Assembly (NCBI GenBank): GCA_028673005.1
Contig: CM054113.1
Coordinates: 171,786,837-171,850,836 of the forward strand
Reading direction: 5' to 3'
Length of the DNA: 64,000 nt
Origin: Tanypteryx hageni
Lineage: Eukaryota; Arthropoda; Insecta; Odonata; Petaluridae
The notes under the pieces are model-generated. The model worked only from the letters and a program-made list of their open reading frames with translations. It ran no database searches and was not told the origin of the DNA. Positions 33,523 through 46,404 of this stretch are shown here, one piece after another. The position numbers and the translations under genes are program-made. How positions within the stretch are numbered: the stretch's first letter is position 1; each line of letters starts with the position of its first letter.

Positions 33523-35188
33523 GTGAGTGCCCGGAGCGAATTATTATTATATATATTATCCCTCTCCACCGTATTTTCTTTCGTTCCTTTTTCCCGGCCC
33601 ACAACCCACTCGAGCGTTTCGATGACGCAGGCGTTTTCTTCGGAAGTCACTTCGCTCGTGTCCGCGTGCCAGCAATCCCATTGGAGGAACCGCCGACTTT
33701 TACAGACTATAAGCAAAGTCCGTAAACTTGGCGCGCGTGCATTTCGTCGCAATGACGTCAAAAGCCCGCCTGTTAAACGTTCACTTCTCGAGTAGTTTAT
33801 CGCTCAAGGTTGAACCCAGTTCAGGACGATGCCAAAAGCGCGCTAAATATAATTCTATTGGTCTTTTTTTAACGTGTGGAACTCCTTTTTCTGTGCTACG
33901 TCATTTGTTCGTATGTTCTTATATCCACGTTATACGACTTTTTATTTCTAATGTTTCGCACAAAAAAGGTATTTTTTTGCGATGATAGGTCCAAGGATGT
34001 CGTTAGTCTCTACGAATTAAAAAAATACAAATAGTGTATAGAACGTCCCGACACTGGGTGAAATTTTAGAATTCTATGACAGTTTATATATATATATATG
34101 ATAATTTCTGAGCCAGCCTTAAGTAATGAAAGCAAGATTGCCGTCGGCGTTTTCCGCCTTCAATTTTTTCCTCCTGCACCACGTGAGCGGAAACTCCACG
34201 CGTAGGTACCGGAAGTCTGGGTCCGGCCTAAAAATACCTCACTGCTGTCATAATTGTCAAATATTTAGTCCCATTCATCGGTCATTTCTCGCGATTTTTA
34301 TCCTGCTAATAAAGTAGTTGTGTTACGATATTGTTGAGTAACCGTATAGTGGTAGTAAGTCCGTTCCATATCTTCGTTCTCGAAATGTTGTCCATTTGCG
34401 TAACGTCTTTTATAAGAATCTTCATTGGTAATGTCTCTTGAGTTATTAGTTGTAACGTACTGTATATCCGTTAATAGATTGAACGGGTATTAAAAAACAT
34501 TTTTATAATGCTGCTACTCTTCTTCTTTCACTTGACGTAATTGTGTCATTTTCCTCCCACATCGGATGAATTTTTTATCCGACTACAGCCCTGAGGTTTT
34601 ATTTGTATTATCACACGCTTACTCGGTGGGGGTAATTATGCTTTCTGTCAGTTTAGTAAGGCTCTCGAAAATGTGTCATTGTTTTGTATTAAGGGGCTAA
34701 GGGCGAAAGATTTTCTTACTCATTTTTGTGTCGTTTTATCAGCTAGACTTGGTAGATCCCGCAATGCGGTGTCTGGGGGGGAGAGACTGTCTCGCCACTG
34801 CGCCAGTCCTAATGTGGGCCATTCGATGTGTTACTTTTCAAAGTACTGGTGCACCAACCGTTGACCTAGCGATAAGAAAAGATCTTGAGAATAAGTCGAG
34901 TCTGTAGGTGTTGCAGTGTCTTTTACTCAATGTTAGGCGGATAATAATTTTTAACAGTCGAAGAATTTCCTAAATTCGAGTTTCGCTCATATCTTTCCGT
35001 TACGTCTTTGGTAGATTTATTATATATAAATATTGGTATACATTAAGAACTCGTTAATGGTTTACGGACATTAAAGGTTTGTCCTTTTGCGAAAAAAATA
35101 TTTCTTCACTTATTGTTAATTAATTTTACACAGTAATAGTTGTGGAAGCTATGCTCAATGCAGTGTAATTATGAATAATCTTGATATA

Positions 35189-35354
35189 CAGTATTGATAT
35201 AGCGTCCCCCTATATAGTGCCACCTCCGCATACCGCCCATGAATCGTGAACAGAACTTACGGAGACCAAGCATATACCTCGAATTACTGCCACCCCCGGT
35301 TTAACGCCAATGTCAGTTATGGACAAGCGGTGTCGCTACATCGGGTTTTGACTG
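35189..35354. mobile_element. 166-bp Tc1/pogo-type MITE
   Basis: TA flanks at 35187-35188 and 35355-35356. The ends share CAGT and, a few bases in, (G)AT(A/G)TAGCG. The inner part is a string of short GCC/CCCCC blocks. It is small and the ends are diverged, so the call is moderate. Confidence 0.55.
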
Positions 35355-38300
35355 TATGTAAAGGGAAGAGGGTGAAATCCTGTTTTGTGTGTTGTATTAA
35401 CTTGTCGAGTTGCATAAATTAAATTAATTCTTACAACTTGCCTAAATATTTTTGCATCACCTTCAGGTGACAATTAAAACGCTTCGTTTGTGTGCGAACT
35501 TGCAAAAATATTCTTAATGAATTCGCATTAGGTTTTAGAGAATGGATGCGAAAACGACACTTGAAAGCGGCACATTCCGAAGGTTGATGGTCTTATTAAT
35601 GGCCTGCACAAAATTACATACGCGGGAAAGCGTATTGGATGCGCGATTTGCGAGAAGATGCGATTTCGAACGCTCTTTTTCACATTCCGTTCTCTGTATT
35701 TTGATAAGTGCCATCATTGTCATCCATACAAATAGGTATTGCTGAATTCAAGCTCATTCCATCTCATTGTAAATTCACCTTTGAAACTTCAATTTTTTGT
35801 CTTGACTCTTCCACAAGGTTTCATTTTTTTAAGGAATATTCTGACAATCATTAATTGGATAAATTTCCTTTAAGTCTTGATTATCGCCAAGCGAGGAAGA
35901 GGTAAAAGATTATTGAACGTATGTACGTCAGACGCGGCGATGGAGCCAATTTTTCAATCAAACGTAAGATTCTGGAAGGATGATAAATGATTGTTTTACT
36001 CGTCAGTGCGATTATTGTTAATGGATATGCAGTTATTTGCAAATGTCTAAAACGAGCGACATATCTACATACATCGTATGTTTCTCCGATTTAAAAAGTA
36101 TAAGGCGCCGATGTAACTGGGCTGCAGTCTTGTTTTAAGATTCGGGCATGGCAAACTTCCGTTTTCCCATGAATTATTTTTGTGAGCAGGTTCATTGGTC
36201 ATGGTTGCCATCTGTTTCGTAATCGATAGATGATAGTTCTCGACCTTGCGGATAACCTTTTATCTCACAAAAGATTTCCCTCGTCTGGGATCTTGAAAAT
36301 ATTTTAAGACATGAGGGGTGGTCAGGATTTGAAATTCGAGCTTTAACTCCTAGGAAGCTCGTGTTGGTGATTTGGAGAGTCAATGCAATATGACTTATAT
36401 GCGTTCTAGATCGAGATTAGCTGTCTTCAGTGACACTTCGCCGAATGTATATTTTTAAAATAACAGAAGTGCGCATTTTTACGTGAATCGCCCCTAAAGT
36501 AATGATTCCTATTTTTTCTGAGAAATGGCAAATTACAGTTGAAAGCTCCAACTCGGTAACAGTTCTCAAGAACATGTGTGAAAATACCTTTACGGTCTCC
36601 ATTACGTTTCACATATTTGCGCCACATGAAAGTCCACAAGCTATTGCAACCAACCGTCCTTCTTCATCCTGCATGTAGCCCAGAACTTGCTCCCTCATGT
36701 TTTTTTGTTCAGGTCTCTCAAGGATGCTCTGAGGAGGCACGTTTTGACTTGATGATGATTTGATGACTGCCGGCTTCATCAACATGATGAAACTTTTTCG
36801 CGACGGTATAACAGCGTTGCTTCCATGTTGGCTTCAATGTTTGAAACGTTATGAAGACCAAATTAAGCATTTTCCAGAAAAATCTGAATCGTTATTTTTA
36901 GGTGGCCCTCGTAGTTTACTTAACCATTTTATAGCAGTAAGATTTGCGTAGATAATCTATTGGATTAAATCCATGCATTCGATGATTTGTTTTAGAATCC
37001 ACCTATGCCAATTTTGATTTTTATCTATTAAGAATTTTCAATATAGGCTACCGGACCGGCGAAACTTTTGCCGGGGCGCTGTACCAAAACATTCAGGGGA
37101 CGACTTGAGTCTAGGGATAATGATTAGATAGGAAGTTAATGCATCACAAAATAATGTCTTTGTTTGTGTTCATTTGATCTGGAATTATGCCAATATACGA
37201 AAGAAAAGAGTCCATGAGCACATGGCTTTGCTCGCAATTGCCAAAAAAAACCATCCGTGATCGGAATTAGATTACTGTGTCAGTTCGGCCCTGAGAGTGT
37301 AATTTGCTATCCTCTGAGGGCTTTTTAAAGTAATTCAATCTTGGCTGATACGGCAGTAAGTAGGGGTCGCGACTCAGCACTGGACTGGGTCGAAAACCTC
37401 ACTCTTAAAACGGGGGTGCTCGACACGCCAGCAGAAATATAACAAAAGTGGAACGAAACGATATGCTCCTGTTAGTTGAATTGTTTTATTTTATCGTGTA
37501 TTGCTTTTCATTGCGAGTTTACTCTGACCAGGTGGCACTTTTCTTTTTGTTGTATTTTATTTCAGTCGGGCACGAGATAAAATGAGGACGAGGGCTTTGA
37601 TAGCGATAATTCTCTTAATCTACTGCATTGCATATATGGAATCTTTCAGTCTCGTGTCTATATCGTCCCTTGCGACTGCAGAAATGCACTTAGACGTCTG
37701 TTGCTGCAGTAAAATTCAGCTTTTAACGGAATTCAATTTTAACAGAAATGCCGATTTTGCGCAATGAAAGTGACTGTGAAGTGCCTAAAAGCGTTCAATG
37801 ATGCGTAAGATGTAAGAAATCTGATTCAGGTCCGATAATTGCGCTCTAATTAGCGAAAAACATCCTCTTTGTATAATGATTATTAAGCGAAATTCGCGAA
37901 GATCAAGTGTTCGTCGTTGACGCTAAGAACTCATCAGATAGTATTCTTGGAAGGTTCAGAACGATCCGAGGGTTTTCAAATCGATCAATAACTTTACTTT
38001 TCCTTTTATAGAATCAAGCCCGTGAGTTTATTACGTAAATTAAAAATAAAACCCTTAGGTTACGGGATGAAATTAGTCTCGACCCAGTCCGCAGAAACGG
38101 CGTTTTTCTGTATTAATAAGTTCAATTGCTGCAGTCTTATGTGATTCGCAAGGTGGTTTGCGCCGTTCAATCGTCTTCGGTGTACTCGGGCGGCTCGAAA
38201 CACGAGTTCCGTCGCATGACTCGTATCGCGAGTGCATTGCTCCTTAACCATAAATATTTTCCTCCGCCGATTCCATTCAAGCGTGGCTGCGTTTATCAGG

Positions 38301-39042
38301 CACTTATCGCCCGGTTTCATAGTCTGAAACTGCCTCCGCGGGCGCGCCGCGATTTTTCTATTTCTGGCGTGTTCATTGACTTTTGTAAATTGCAGGTCGA
38401 TTCTAGATTTCACCCTTTTTTCATGCCCGACGTACACGAGATAAGGCAGCTACGCCGCACACGTGCACCTTGCCACGTTCGGTTTCGGCAACGTACGCGA
38501 CAGGTTTTCTTGAATTCCTCGCCCATTAACCCAGAATGGCTAACGACATTGAAAGTAATTGGTCGTTTGTTCTAAGAGGATGCGATTGTGCGATCGCTTT
38601 TCACGGGAGCGTTAATTTCATTTGAGGGGAGCGAGGACCAATTTCCCCTCTTTATTTGTCGATGCGGACCTTCAGTCAGTTAGCGGCGTCGTAATCAGAT
38701 CGGCAAATATTAGCTAATCGCGCCCGGCCACTCTTGAAGCGTAGCGAGTCGAATCAAGGCTGTTTTGGCGTCGGAGAAATTGGATTGGAGGATACTTGGT
38801 GGATGGATTACGGATTCCTCTCACGGGGATAAAGAGGAATTATTTGGGTGTTTCCTAGAAATGGCTGGACGGAATTGCCATTCTTTATTTTCTATTCGTG
38901 TCGATCTCATTGTATGATTTTAAGTTGGGGTTTTTAATATGTGGTGAGCATGTAGCTTATCCCTTTTAATCGGATATTCCGATTGATCGGGATGCCTACT
39001 TACACGTAATGTAATATTCACAAATTAAAAACTAAGGAAATA

Positions 39043-39711
39043 CCGTATTTACTCGCATGCACGTACCCAGAAATTTACTTCGGAGGCCGAAAACCGATTT
39101 CCAGCAATTGATTAAATAAAAGTCCTATTCAAATAATATAAACTTTTATAACGTTTTTAATTGTCATGGCTCAACGCAGAAAGTGTTTGCGTAGCAAGAG
39201 GCAACGTAGCGTGGTTATTGCAGATTCCACAAATGTCTGTACACCGCGTAATTGCCCCACACGAATTATGAGGACGAGTTAAAAGATTATTTTTTTTGCA
39301 CCGCATAATTTCATCTCTCTTACTTTGACAAAATCTTTCTTTTTGTTTGTCATACGCCCAGATGTCGAGTTTCTGCTTTTATCGTTTTGTATTTGTTTTA
39401 AATAAATTTAAAAACGATAGTTCCCTCTTATCACGTAACTACTTCGTCCCTACTTGACTTGGACATGATTGTTATAATTGCTTGCACTTACTCACTTGAA
39501 GACATTATCAAGTTTCAGTAAAATAAAAGTAAGTCTTCTTATAAAGCGGTATGTGCTGGGATAGTATACCAGTAATTGTTTAAATTGCATTATCTGTATA
39601 CTTCATTCTGAAAAGACCACTTTCTTACTATACTATAACCGCGTATTTGCCCCACCCTTGTTTTACTGTAAAACAACCGTGTGAAAAAGTTGGGCAATTG
39701 CGTAAATACGG
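39043..39711. mobile_element. 669-bp pogo-type non-autonomous element with CCGTATTTAC ends
   Basis: The left end is CCGTATTTACTCGC and the complement of the right end CCGTATTTACGCAA. TA flanks at 39041-39042 and 39712-39713. A further GCGTAATTGCCCCAC motif near 39247 resembles the sequence next to the right end. No coding sequence is recognised. The end sequence resembles TACCGTATATACCCG at 43264, next to the pogo remnant at 44032. Confidence 0.7.
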
Positions 39712-41507
39712 TATTGTGAAAGTAAATGAAATGTATGGAGAATAATCTAATGTTATTGTATAAAGCAAGTTTACTGGTCATTATTGCTGTACTTCGGTTT
39801 AACACCATTATTAGGTTTAGGACAAGTAAATACCTTACATTTGTGCGTAGGTAATGCAGTATAAAAACTTTCAAGTTATAAGCTATAAGTTTTAAAAATT
39901 CCTGTTCTTCGATTCCCGGTTTATCGAGAGCTTACTGTTTTATTTCGACTATGAATTCTAATACTCTTTTATATATTTTTTACTTTTACAATGCTGTTTT
40001 GGCTAAACTTGTCGCTGTACAAGTTTCGCAGCAATGTATTTGAATTTCTGGCGAGCATTTGCGTGGTTGTCTCTTGAATTGCGATATCGAAATAGCAGTT
40101 TTTCTCTTGAAAACAATACCTTATTTTATCTTTACATTTTATTGTCTAAAGATCGGTTTTAATAAAATGATAAACCAAGTAAAAATAGAAACACGAACTT
40201 AATCGGAGAAGTTCGCAAAAATCCTAAATATAGCTCCAATTTTAGTTTTATTTTTTAAAACACGTGCCAGGTGTGCTTAGGAATGAGGTAGCTTTAAAAA
40301 TTAAAACTGACTCTGTCACTAAATGTTTATGAATCAAGGGTATGAATAAATATCTCAGATGGAAGTAGATGAAAACTTTGATTTGTTGGGTCTAATAATT
40401 TATGGGTCTGAGATTTGAGGCAAGGGGAAAGTTCCAAAAATGAGTTATAGAGCTCACCTTATGGCTGAGATCCAATTGATAAGCGTGATAAGTCCAACAG
40501 CCATAAAAACCAGATGCTCATTTCGGCTACAAAATAGCAGTCCGCAATGGTAATTCACGTATTGTCGATTGTTTAGAATAAGGGAAAGAATGCTTTACAA
40601 TTCATGATCGACGAATTAACACTGAGGATGGCTGCTTTGTAGCTGAAATCCGGTATGAAATATGATTTTCTAAAGTTTTATTGCCATAGGACTTATATTA
40701 ACGATTAATGAAGGAAAGGGATCGCATAAATTAAAAGCTTTCGACGAGTATGAGCGTGGTTGATTTGGTTAGTATGAAACAATTCGTGCTGGTAAAGAAA
40801 TGTTTAGCAGTAGAAATTACCATCTGAAATAAACGTGAGACAGTACGCAATAGTACTAATAGAACTAATTGGATAAAATGCTGAGTGCTAGGGAGATGTT
40901 GCAGTGTTGCCATCTCAGATTTGTAAATGGCGCCAGATCCAACCTCAAAAGGCGCTAGATAGGCGCTAAAATTATAGTAAATGGCGCCAAAAAAACCCTA
41001 GAGAGAAATTTCTCTGTTTATATATTTTTCCTAATTTATGCTGCCTACGTGCATCAGTAAATATTCTAAACTCTTATAGCGGTGTTAAATGAACACAAAA
41101 CAAGCTGGAAATAGTGCTGAACTGTTTTCATTTTCATTTTAAAATTCCCTTTTAAAATTTATTACAATCATCTCAGGCAATCAGGATTTGAAACGAAATA
41201 AGTTTAAGAGAGGTAATCTAAATTTCTCTTCCGTATATTATCGGATATACATATCTGTTCAACCCAAAAATCAAATTTTTATTTCTTACATTTTTCTGAG
41301 TATATTTAATGCAAAACCATTGATAAATGGAAGGGCGAGCAGGGCGACCATCCGACGCTGAAGACCAAGGAGCACAGAACAAAAACTACTAAAAAACTCA
41401 TAATTTTACTTTTATAAATTATTATTAAAGACGGATAAGAAACCTAAAGGCAATAAAAGTAATAATAAATGTAGGTGGCTAACAATTACTTGTCGTATAC
41501 GACTTCA

Positions 41508-41550
41508 GCTACTGAAGATGAGAGCATAGCTCTCGAAATACGTATCTAGT
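41508..41550 (+). ncRNA. Hammerhead-ribozyme-like motif
   Basis: In order the sequence shows GCTA (stem I), CTGAAGA, an extra T, a 6-bp stem GAGAGC-ATA-GCTCTC, GAAA, a self-complementary TACGTA, TC and TAGT pairing with stem I. CUGANGA, GAAA and UH are the invariant hammerhead core. The extra U before stem II and the loop-less stem III depart from the standard fold, so activity is uncertain; palindromic stem III would favour dimer action. Confidence 0.4.
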
Positions 41551-41719
41551 GAGTTTCCCAGAGATTTCCAGAGTGATTGTGCGTGTGTGTGCTTCTTTCT
41601 TCATTTTAGGCTAGTTTTTGACAACAGGTCCCTGTAGGCCATCATCGTTCTGCAAACTTGTGAGTATAATTTTAATTTTCCTTTTTTATTATTGACGTGT
41701 GAGTGCTCTCTGGGTTAAT

Positions 41720-42520
41720 TTACGGTTCAGGAGTTTTAAATTTTAATTCCACACTTACATATGACATTAACTGTAAGGTAGACACATTTTCTGGTAAACG
41801 TTTACGAAGTTTTATGAGTTCAACAAGAAACTTAATACAGCTAGCACGAATCTCTTTCTCTTCTTCATCTGAAAGTTTACACTCGGATATTTTCTTCTCA
41901 AACTCGTAGCCCAGGTAAGAGTTTGGGTTCAAATTATTTTCAGTTGCAGTATTTTCAGTGATTTATCTTCCTTGAATAATTATTTTTAAAGCCATAGAAT
42001 CAATTAAATGCATCAATTCATTCAGCAACTTTGTAGGGTCATGCAATTCAGCTTCAAACTCACTATTTGGACTTATCCAACAATAGGTTTCAAAAATAAA
42101 AGAAACAATACATTTTTCTTCGCTAAAGATTGATCATAATAGTTCAGCTGTGTAACAGCTCTCACTTACACTAACAATTTCAAAATGACTTGAGTTCAAC
42201 CCATAGCTGCAGAATTCTCGCAACTGCAACTCCGATTGATGTCCATTTGTCTGACTTAACTGAAGTAATTTCAAAGGAGCCATTTCAGCATTAATTTTAT
42301 AATCAAGTTTTCTGTGTCTGGTCTGTCGAATAGGTGAATGAGAACATTTGCGATATTGCTATGCCGCTTTTCTTATTTAGTCGGTGACCTTCGGGACACT
42401 TTACATGTTGAGTGTCTAACAGCATGGAAAACCTATGCAAGAGGTGACCGAGGGAATTTTTCAGTTTGTCATGGTTTTCCCAGCTACCCCTTTCCATTTT
42501 TGCAAATACGCCTCGGTTAG
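41720..42520 (-). pseudogene. hAT transposase remnant
   Basis: At the C-terminal side the frame reads YEFEKKISECKLSDEEEKEI, then CIKFLVELIKLRKRLPENVS, typical of the region before the hAT dimerisation domain in one arthropod-vertebrate subgroup. At the N-terminal side (about 42520-42430) broken frames read EAYLQKWKG, similar to the usual hAT start before the zinc finger. Many stops and frame changes separate the two. Confidence 0.6.
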
Positions 42521-43800
42521 GCTGGATGGCCACCCTCGGCGTTCTCAAACTGTAGATCGATGTAATCTGTTTTATTTAGAATTCATTTTTATTCTCCTCA
42601 TTGAAGGTAGGTCATGATTAAATTACATGAGAAAAAAGGCATCAAATTTGGCGGTAAAATTAAAAATGCGCTAAATTAGCGCCATGGCGCTAAGCGTCAA
42701 AAAAAGTCGCTAGACAAAACAAAAAAGCGCCAAAACGGCAACACTGGGTGCGACTTGAAATGTTTGCGCATCACTGCCGTGGACCACTTTTCAGAACGCG
42801 TGTAGTTCGTGCAAAACATTCATGGATGTGTCATAATGTGTTGCGCAATGATTTGCGTTACTTTTCGTGGAAAGAGTAAGAGGCCCACTGAAGTATTCTT
42901 CTTAATTAACTGCCGCGTTGTTGGCGTGGGTAAAGATAAGGAGCCCGGACGCCATGACCTCCCGCTTTCTGCTGGGAACTTACTTGGCCACTGTTATACT
43001 TTTTTCACTACTAACGGAACATGCTAGTCCCACTCGATCTTTATAGAAGCCGACGGGGAAAATATAACCAAACTGACTTAAGTTACCCGGGCAAATCCAA
43101 TACTTCATGTCTGTATGATATCCTATAAGTCGCCTATCTTGAGTGTCGCAACATGCTCTCAGAACCCTTCTCCAGTTCTTTCACGCCTCCACATCCATGT
43201 TTCTCGCCTGAAATAGGTCTCCACGAATTTGTTTAGAACACGTCATCAAGATAAAAAAAATTACCGTATATACCCGAAAGAAAGACGAGGTTTTTTCACA
43301 AAAATGCCATTAAAGATATTAGGTATCGTCTTAGAATGGAGTATGAGGATTTAAGGTGAGAATGCTCCCCTATTTTAAATGCATCATTCAAAACCCAGAT
43401 ATCAAGTATATGTCCGTTAAAATATTTATTATTGCATAAAGTAATACATCGTATTTAATTAATTACTACAATATTTTAAAAATTTAAGGTCAAATTTCTT
43501 TAAATTGCTCCCACAGACCAATGGTTCCACTTTGGCGGTAGGAAAGTGTTTAGAGCTGGGTAGGTAATCGCGTGACAAGTTGAAAAAATGATTACAGCTG
43601 GGCGGTTCTGTGCGTAATCTGAAACACAAAGTCATGAAGGTACAAATTAAGGTGTCTAGTAATACAATGTAAACAAGACACAATTTAAACGTATCTACTA
43701 CAATTTAAACTTGATGCTTTGCATTTGGTATGCCAACGGCAGACGTAAAGTAAGTAAGTAAACTCGGCTTGCCGAGTTTTAAAGTGAAATAGTGACACTT

Positions 43801-43990
43801 TATTTATTTTATTTATTTATTTCCATGCGGCCCCTAAACAGCCGTAATCGGCCTTTTACAAGGGGCTCATTAACATAATAACAAGGACGATCACAAACAT
43901 CCATGCCCTAGGTGAAGAAAAACCCACCTAGGCGGGATTCGAACCCGCGACCTTCGGATTGGCAGGCGAGGACGTTACCCCGCCACCACA
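43801..43990 (-). mobile_element. tRNA-derived SINE with (AAAT)n tail
   Basis: On the minus strand the head TGGTGGCGGGGTAACG (A-box-like) is followed by CGCGGGTTCGAATCCCGCC (B box in a perfect stem). The body contains GATCGTCCTTGTTATTATG and GGCCGATTACGGCTG, and the 3' end is AAATAAATAAAT. Target duplication is unclear in the AT-rich flanks. The body differs from the SINE at 23993. Confidence 0.8.
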
Positions 43991-44031
43991 CTGTTATTAT
44001 TTATAACTTTTAAATAAGATACCCCAAACAA

Positions 44032-44850
44032 ATGGCAGATCGCGTAGAGAAAAAAGGAACTGCGGTAAGAGGGAATGTATCGAAAGGAATTAGAAGTTAT
44101 GCGGAAGAAACAAATAATTGTGCGGCAGGGAGGAAATACAATGTGACTGAAGCAAATGTGCGAAGGTGGGAGCAAACAGAAGAGAAACTTGAAGGTGTTA
44201 ACTTAATACGGAGATCATTTAGTGGACCAAAACACCAAAACGAGGCCGATTTCATGCATTAGAAGAGGAAATTGCCAACTTTGTGCGTATTCAAAGAATG
44301 GACGGTAAGCAGGTGATGCGGGATATCATTAAGTTGAAAGCCCAAGAATTAGCATGATCGCTAAACATTCCACACTAAGAATTTAAGGCTAGTAATGGGT
44401 GGTGTGTGCGTATGATGCGTCGTAATGGTTTTAGCCTGTGACGAAGAACTTCACTTTGCCAGCGTCTATCTTCCGACTTCACTTACAAACTAATAACTTT
44501 CCAGAGGCTTGTAATTCGGTTGCTTCTGAGCCAAATCGGTAATGCAGATGAGACACCCATTTACTTCGACATGCCATCCAATTACACAGACAACTAAAAA
44601 GGTGCAAAAAATGTCATCATAAAAACTCCCGGGAATGAAAAACTGCGCATTACTGTAATGCTGGCTGTATTAGCGGACGGAACAAAGTTGCCTCCGTATG
44701 TTATTTTAAAACGCAAAACAATGCCTAAGGAAGTACTACCAAATGGAATAATTGTTAAATGTCAAAGCCAAGGATGGATGTCAGCTGATTTAATGAAGCT
44801 AAGCATAGTGTGGAATAGACGACCTGCGGCACTTTTAAGGCAGAGAGGGG
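44032..44850 (+). pseudogene. pogo/Tigger-type transposase remnant, second copy of the family at 125-1428
   Basis: The start MADRVEKKGTAVRGNVSKGI with RKYNVTEANVRRWEQ corresponds to the N-terminal HTH region. After frame changes NADETPIYFDMPSNY (44541-44585) and MLAVLADGTKLPPYVILKRK show the first catalytic block. The frame breaks down near 44840 in a G-rich run, and the last two catalytic blocks are missing. It is inserted near the SINE at 43801; TACCGTATATACCCG at 43264 may be the element's left end. Confidence 0.8.
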
Positions 44851-46297
44851 GGGGCAAAGGGAGGGAGGGAAATACACTAGTTTGTAAATATTTTAATAAA
44901 TTAGAAGGTAATTAAAATATTGGTAAGAATTATAGAAACACAATTGAAAAGGACGTAATCTCGCGAACCACCGGTTGGGAAATACTGCAATAGGTGATCA
45001 AGCTTGCTCATATAGTGCTACTGAGGACGAATAATTTTTGTCGATTAAATTCGCACCGAAAGTTACATTGTTTATCTATTACTATTTCTCTTGAGCATCT
45101 TAATTTATTAACTGACTCAAATTAAAACGTTTAATGAAAATTTGTTTCATACAGCTATTTTAGGTTATAAAAATAACATAAGATCATTTAAATTTCCAGA
45201 GATTTTGCCCGTATCCGTATCGTCATCGCTCGGATTAATGAATCCCTTTGTTTCATTGTACGTATGTTCGGCTCCGCTTCGGCGGATATATAATTTGATG
45301 TTCCGGTGCTCTATCAGGAAAGAGTCAGGATTGATTTACGCTCTATTTCTGCGGATGAAGACACTTTTATTTCTTCACCCTAAGCAGTCGATATAGTCAG
45401 CTTCACCTCGCGCGGCTCCTTATGTTTACGTTTCTGCCACTTTTTACCCTAGACGAAAGTAGCGCCGACCTTGATGGCTCCTCCCCTTTTCCGCCCCTGC
45501 CAGCAAGGATTCTCTTCGCTCTTGGGCCACACCTTCGAGGTCGTCTGCTTCGTTTTTTTTATTCTTACCGAAGGGATCCTTTAGATAAAAAATGCGCAGC
45601 TTCTCGCTCGATCGGAAAGTTTTCTAAAAGAGTGGGATTTTTTTATAGATATTTTACTTTGTTTTGCGATTGATACAACTATTTCGCCGTAATCGTGTGA
45701 ACTGTGAAGGTTTTTTTCCAATATTCGAGCTTAGGCCGTAATTGATGCGCAAACAGGCATGCGGTCTCTTAGATCCCACGCCAAAAATAAATAATTATGT
45801 GAGAAGAAACAACACTATAAAGTTTTCTTAAGTTTATATTTGAAATAGGATCTTGGTGAACAAAGACAAAAATATGAACTCTTAGTATACAATATATTCT
45901 TAGTACAATATATTCTTAGTAAATATGAAAATGAAAATTTTTTAACACAAAAAAGTAAGGCTCTCATTTTTGAGGTTACTTTTTAATTTCATACAGAAAC
46001 ACATGAATATAACAGAAATTAAAAAAAGAAAACATTAAAAAATGAGGACCCTAAACTTCGTCAATTTTCACTCCGGCGTATGCTCCTCAAGCGGGTGCTG
46101 AACATTTCAAACGTATTGAGCTGCTACAAATAAAACATCGGAAGGCAGTTTTAGTTTTCTTTTCCGGACGTGCGACGGTCCAGGATGGCTTAACTGCGAC
46201 ATATTTTCAGAAATTTCTGAAACCGTGAAAAAGAACTGTCCCGAAAAAATTACGCGAACACATGCATGCAGTCTCTCAGACCGGCAAGGAAAGTAAA

Positions 46298-46404
46298 TGT
46301 ACGTATATATATACATACGTTTGGTCTCACTACAATCTTTGGTGTGCTTGGTAATTCACTAATTCAAGAGTGTAGTGAGACCAAACGTATGTATATACGT
46401 ACAT
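46298..46404. repeat. Hairpin with arms of about 35 bp
   Basis: GTACGTATATATATACATAC and GTTTGGTCTCACTACA (to 46334) pair with TGTAGTGAGACCAAAC and GTATGTATATACGTACAT (46371-46404); only the length of the TA run differs. The 36-base loop has no recognised feature. It may be a small MITE. Confidence 0.85.

Larger units (their letters stand above)
40902..42746 (-). mobile_element. Decayed hAT element with CAGTGTTGCC ends
   Basis: Both ends carry CAGTGTTGCC, and both subterminal regions are full of GGCGC/GCGCC motifs (for example AAATGGCGCCA at the left and TAGCGCCATGGCGCTA at the right). The flanking 8 bases do not match. A minus-strand transposase remnant lies inside. About 41330-41690 appears to be a separate insertion carrying the ribozyme-like motif listed below. 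Confidence 0.7.

Noticed and set aside
38060..38575. Overlapping open frames of 125 and 149 codons on opposite strands in intron 2
   Set aside because: No recognisable domain, no splice context and basic, low-complexity composition; open frames of this length occur by chance where GC is locally higher.
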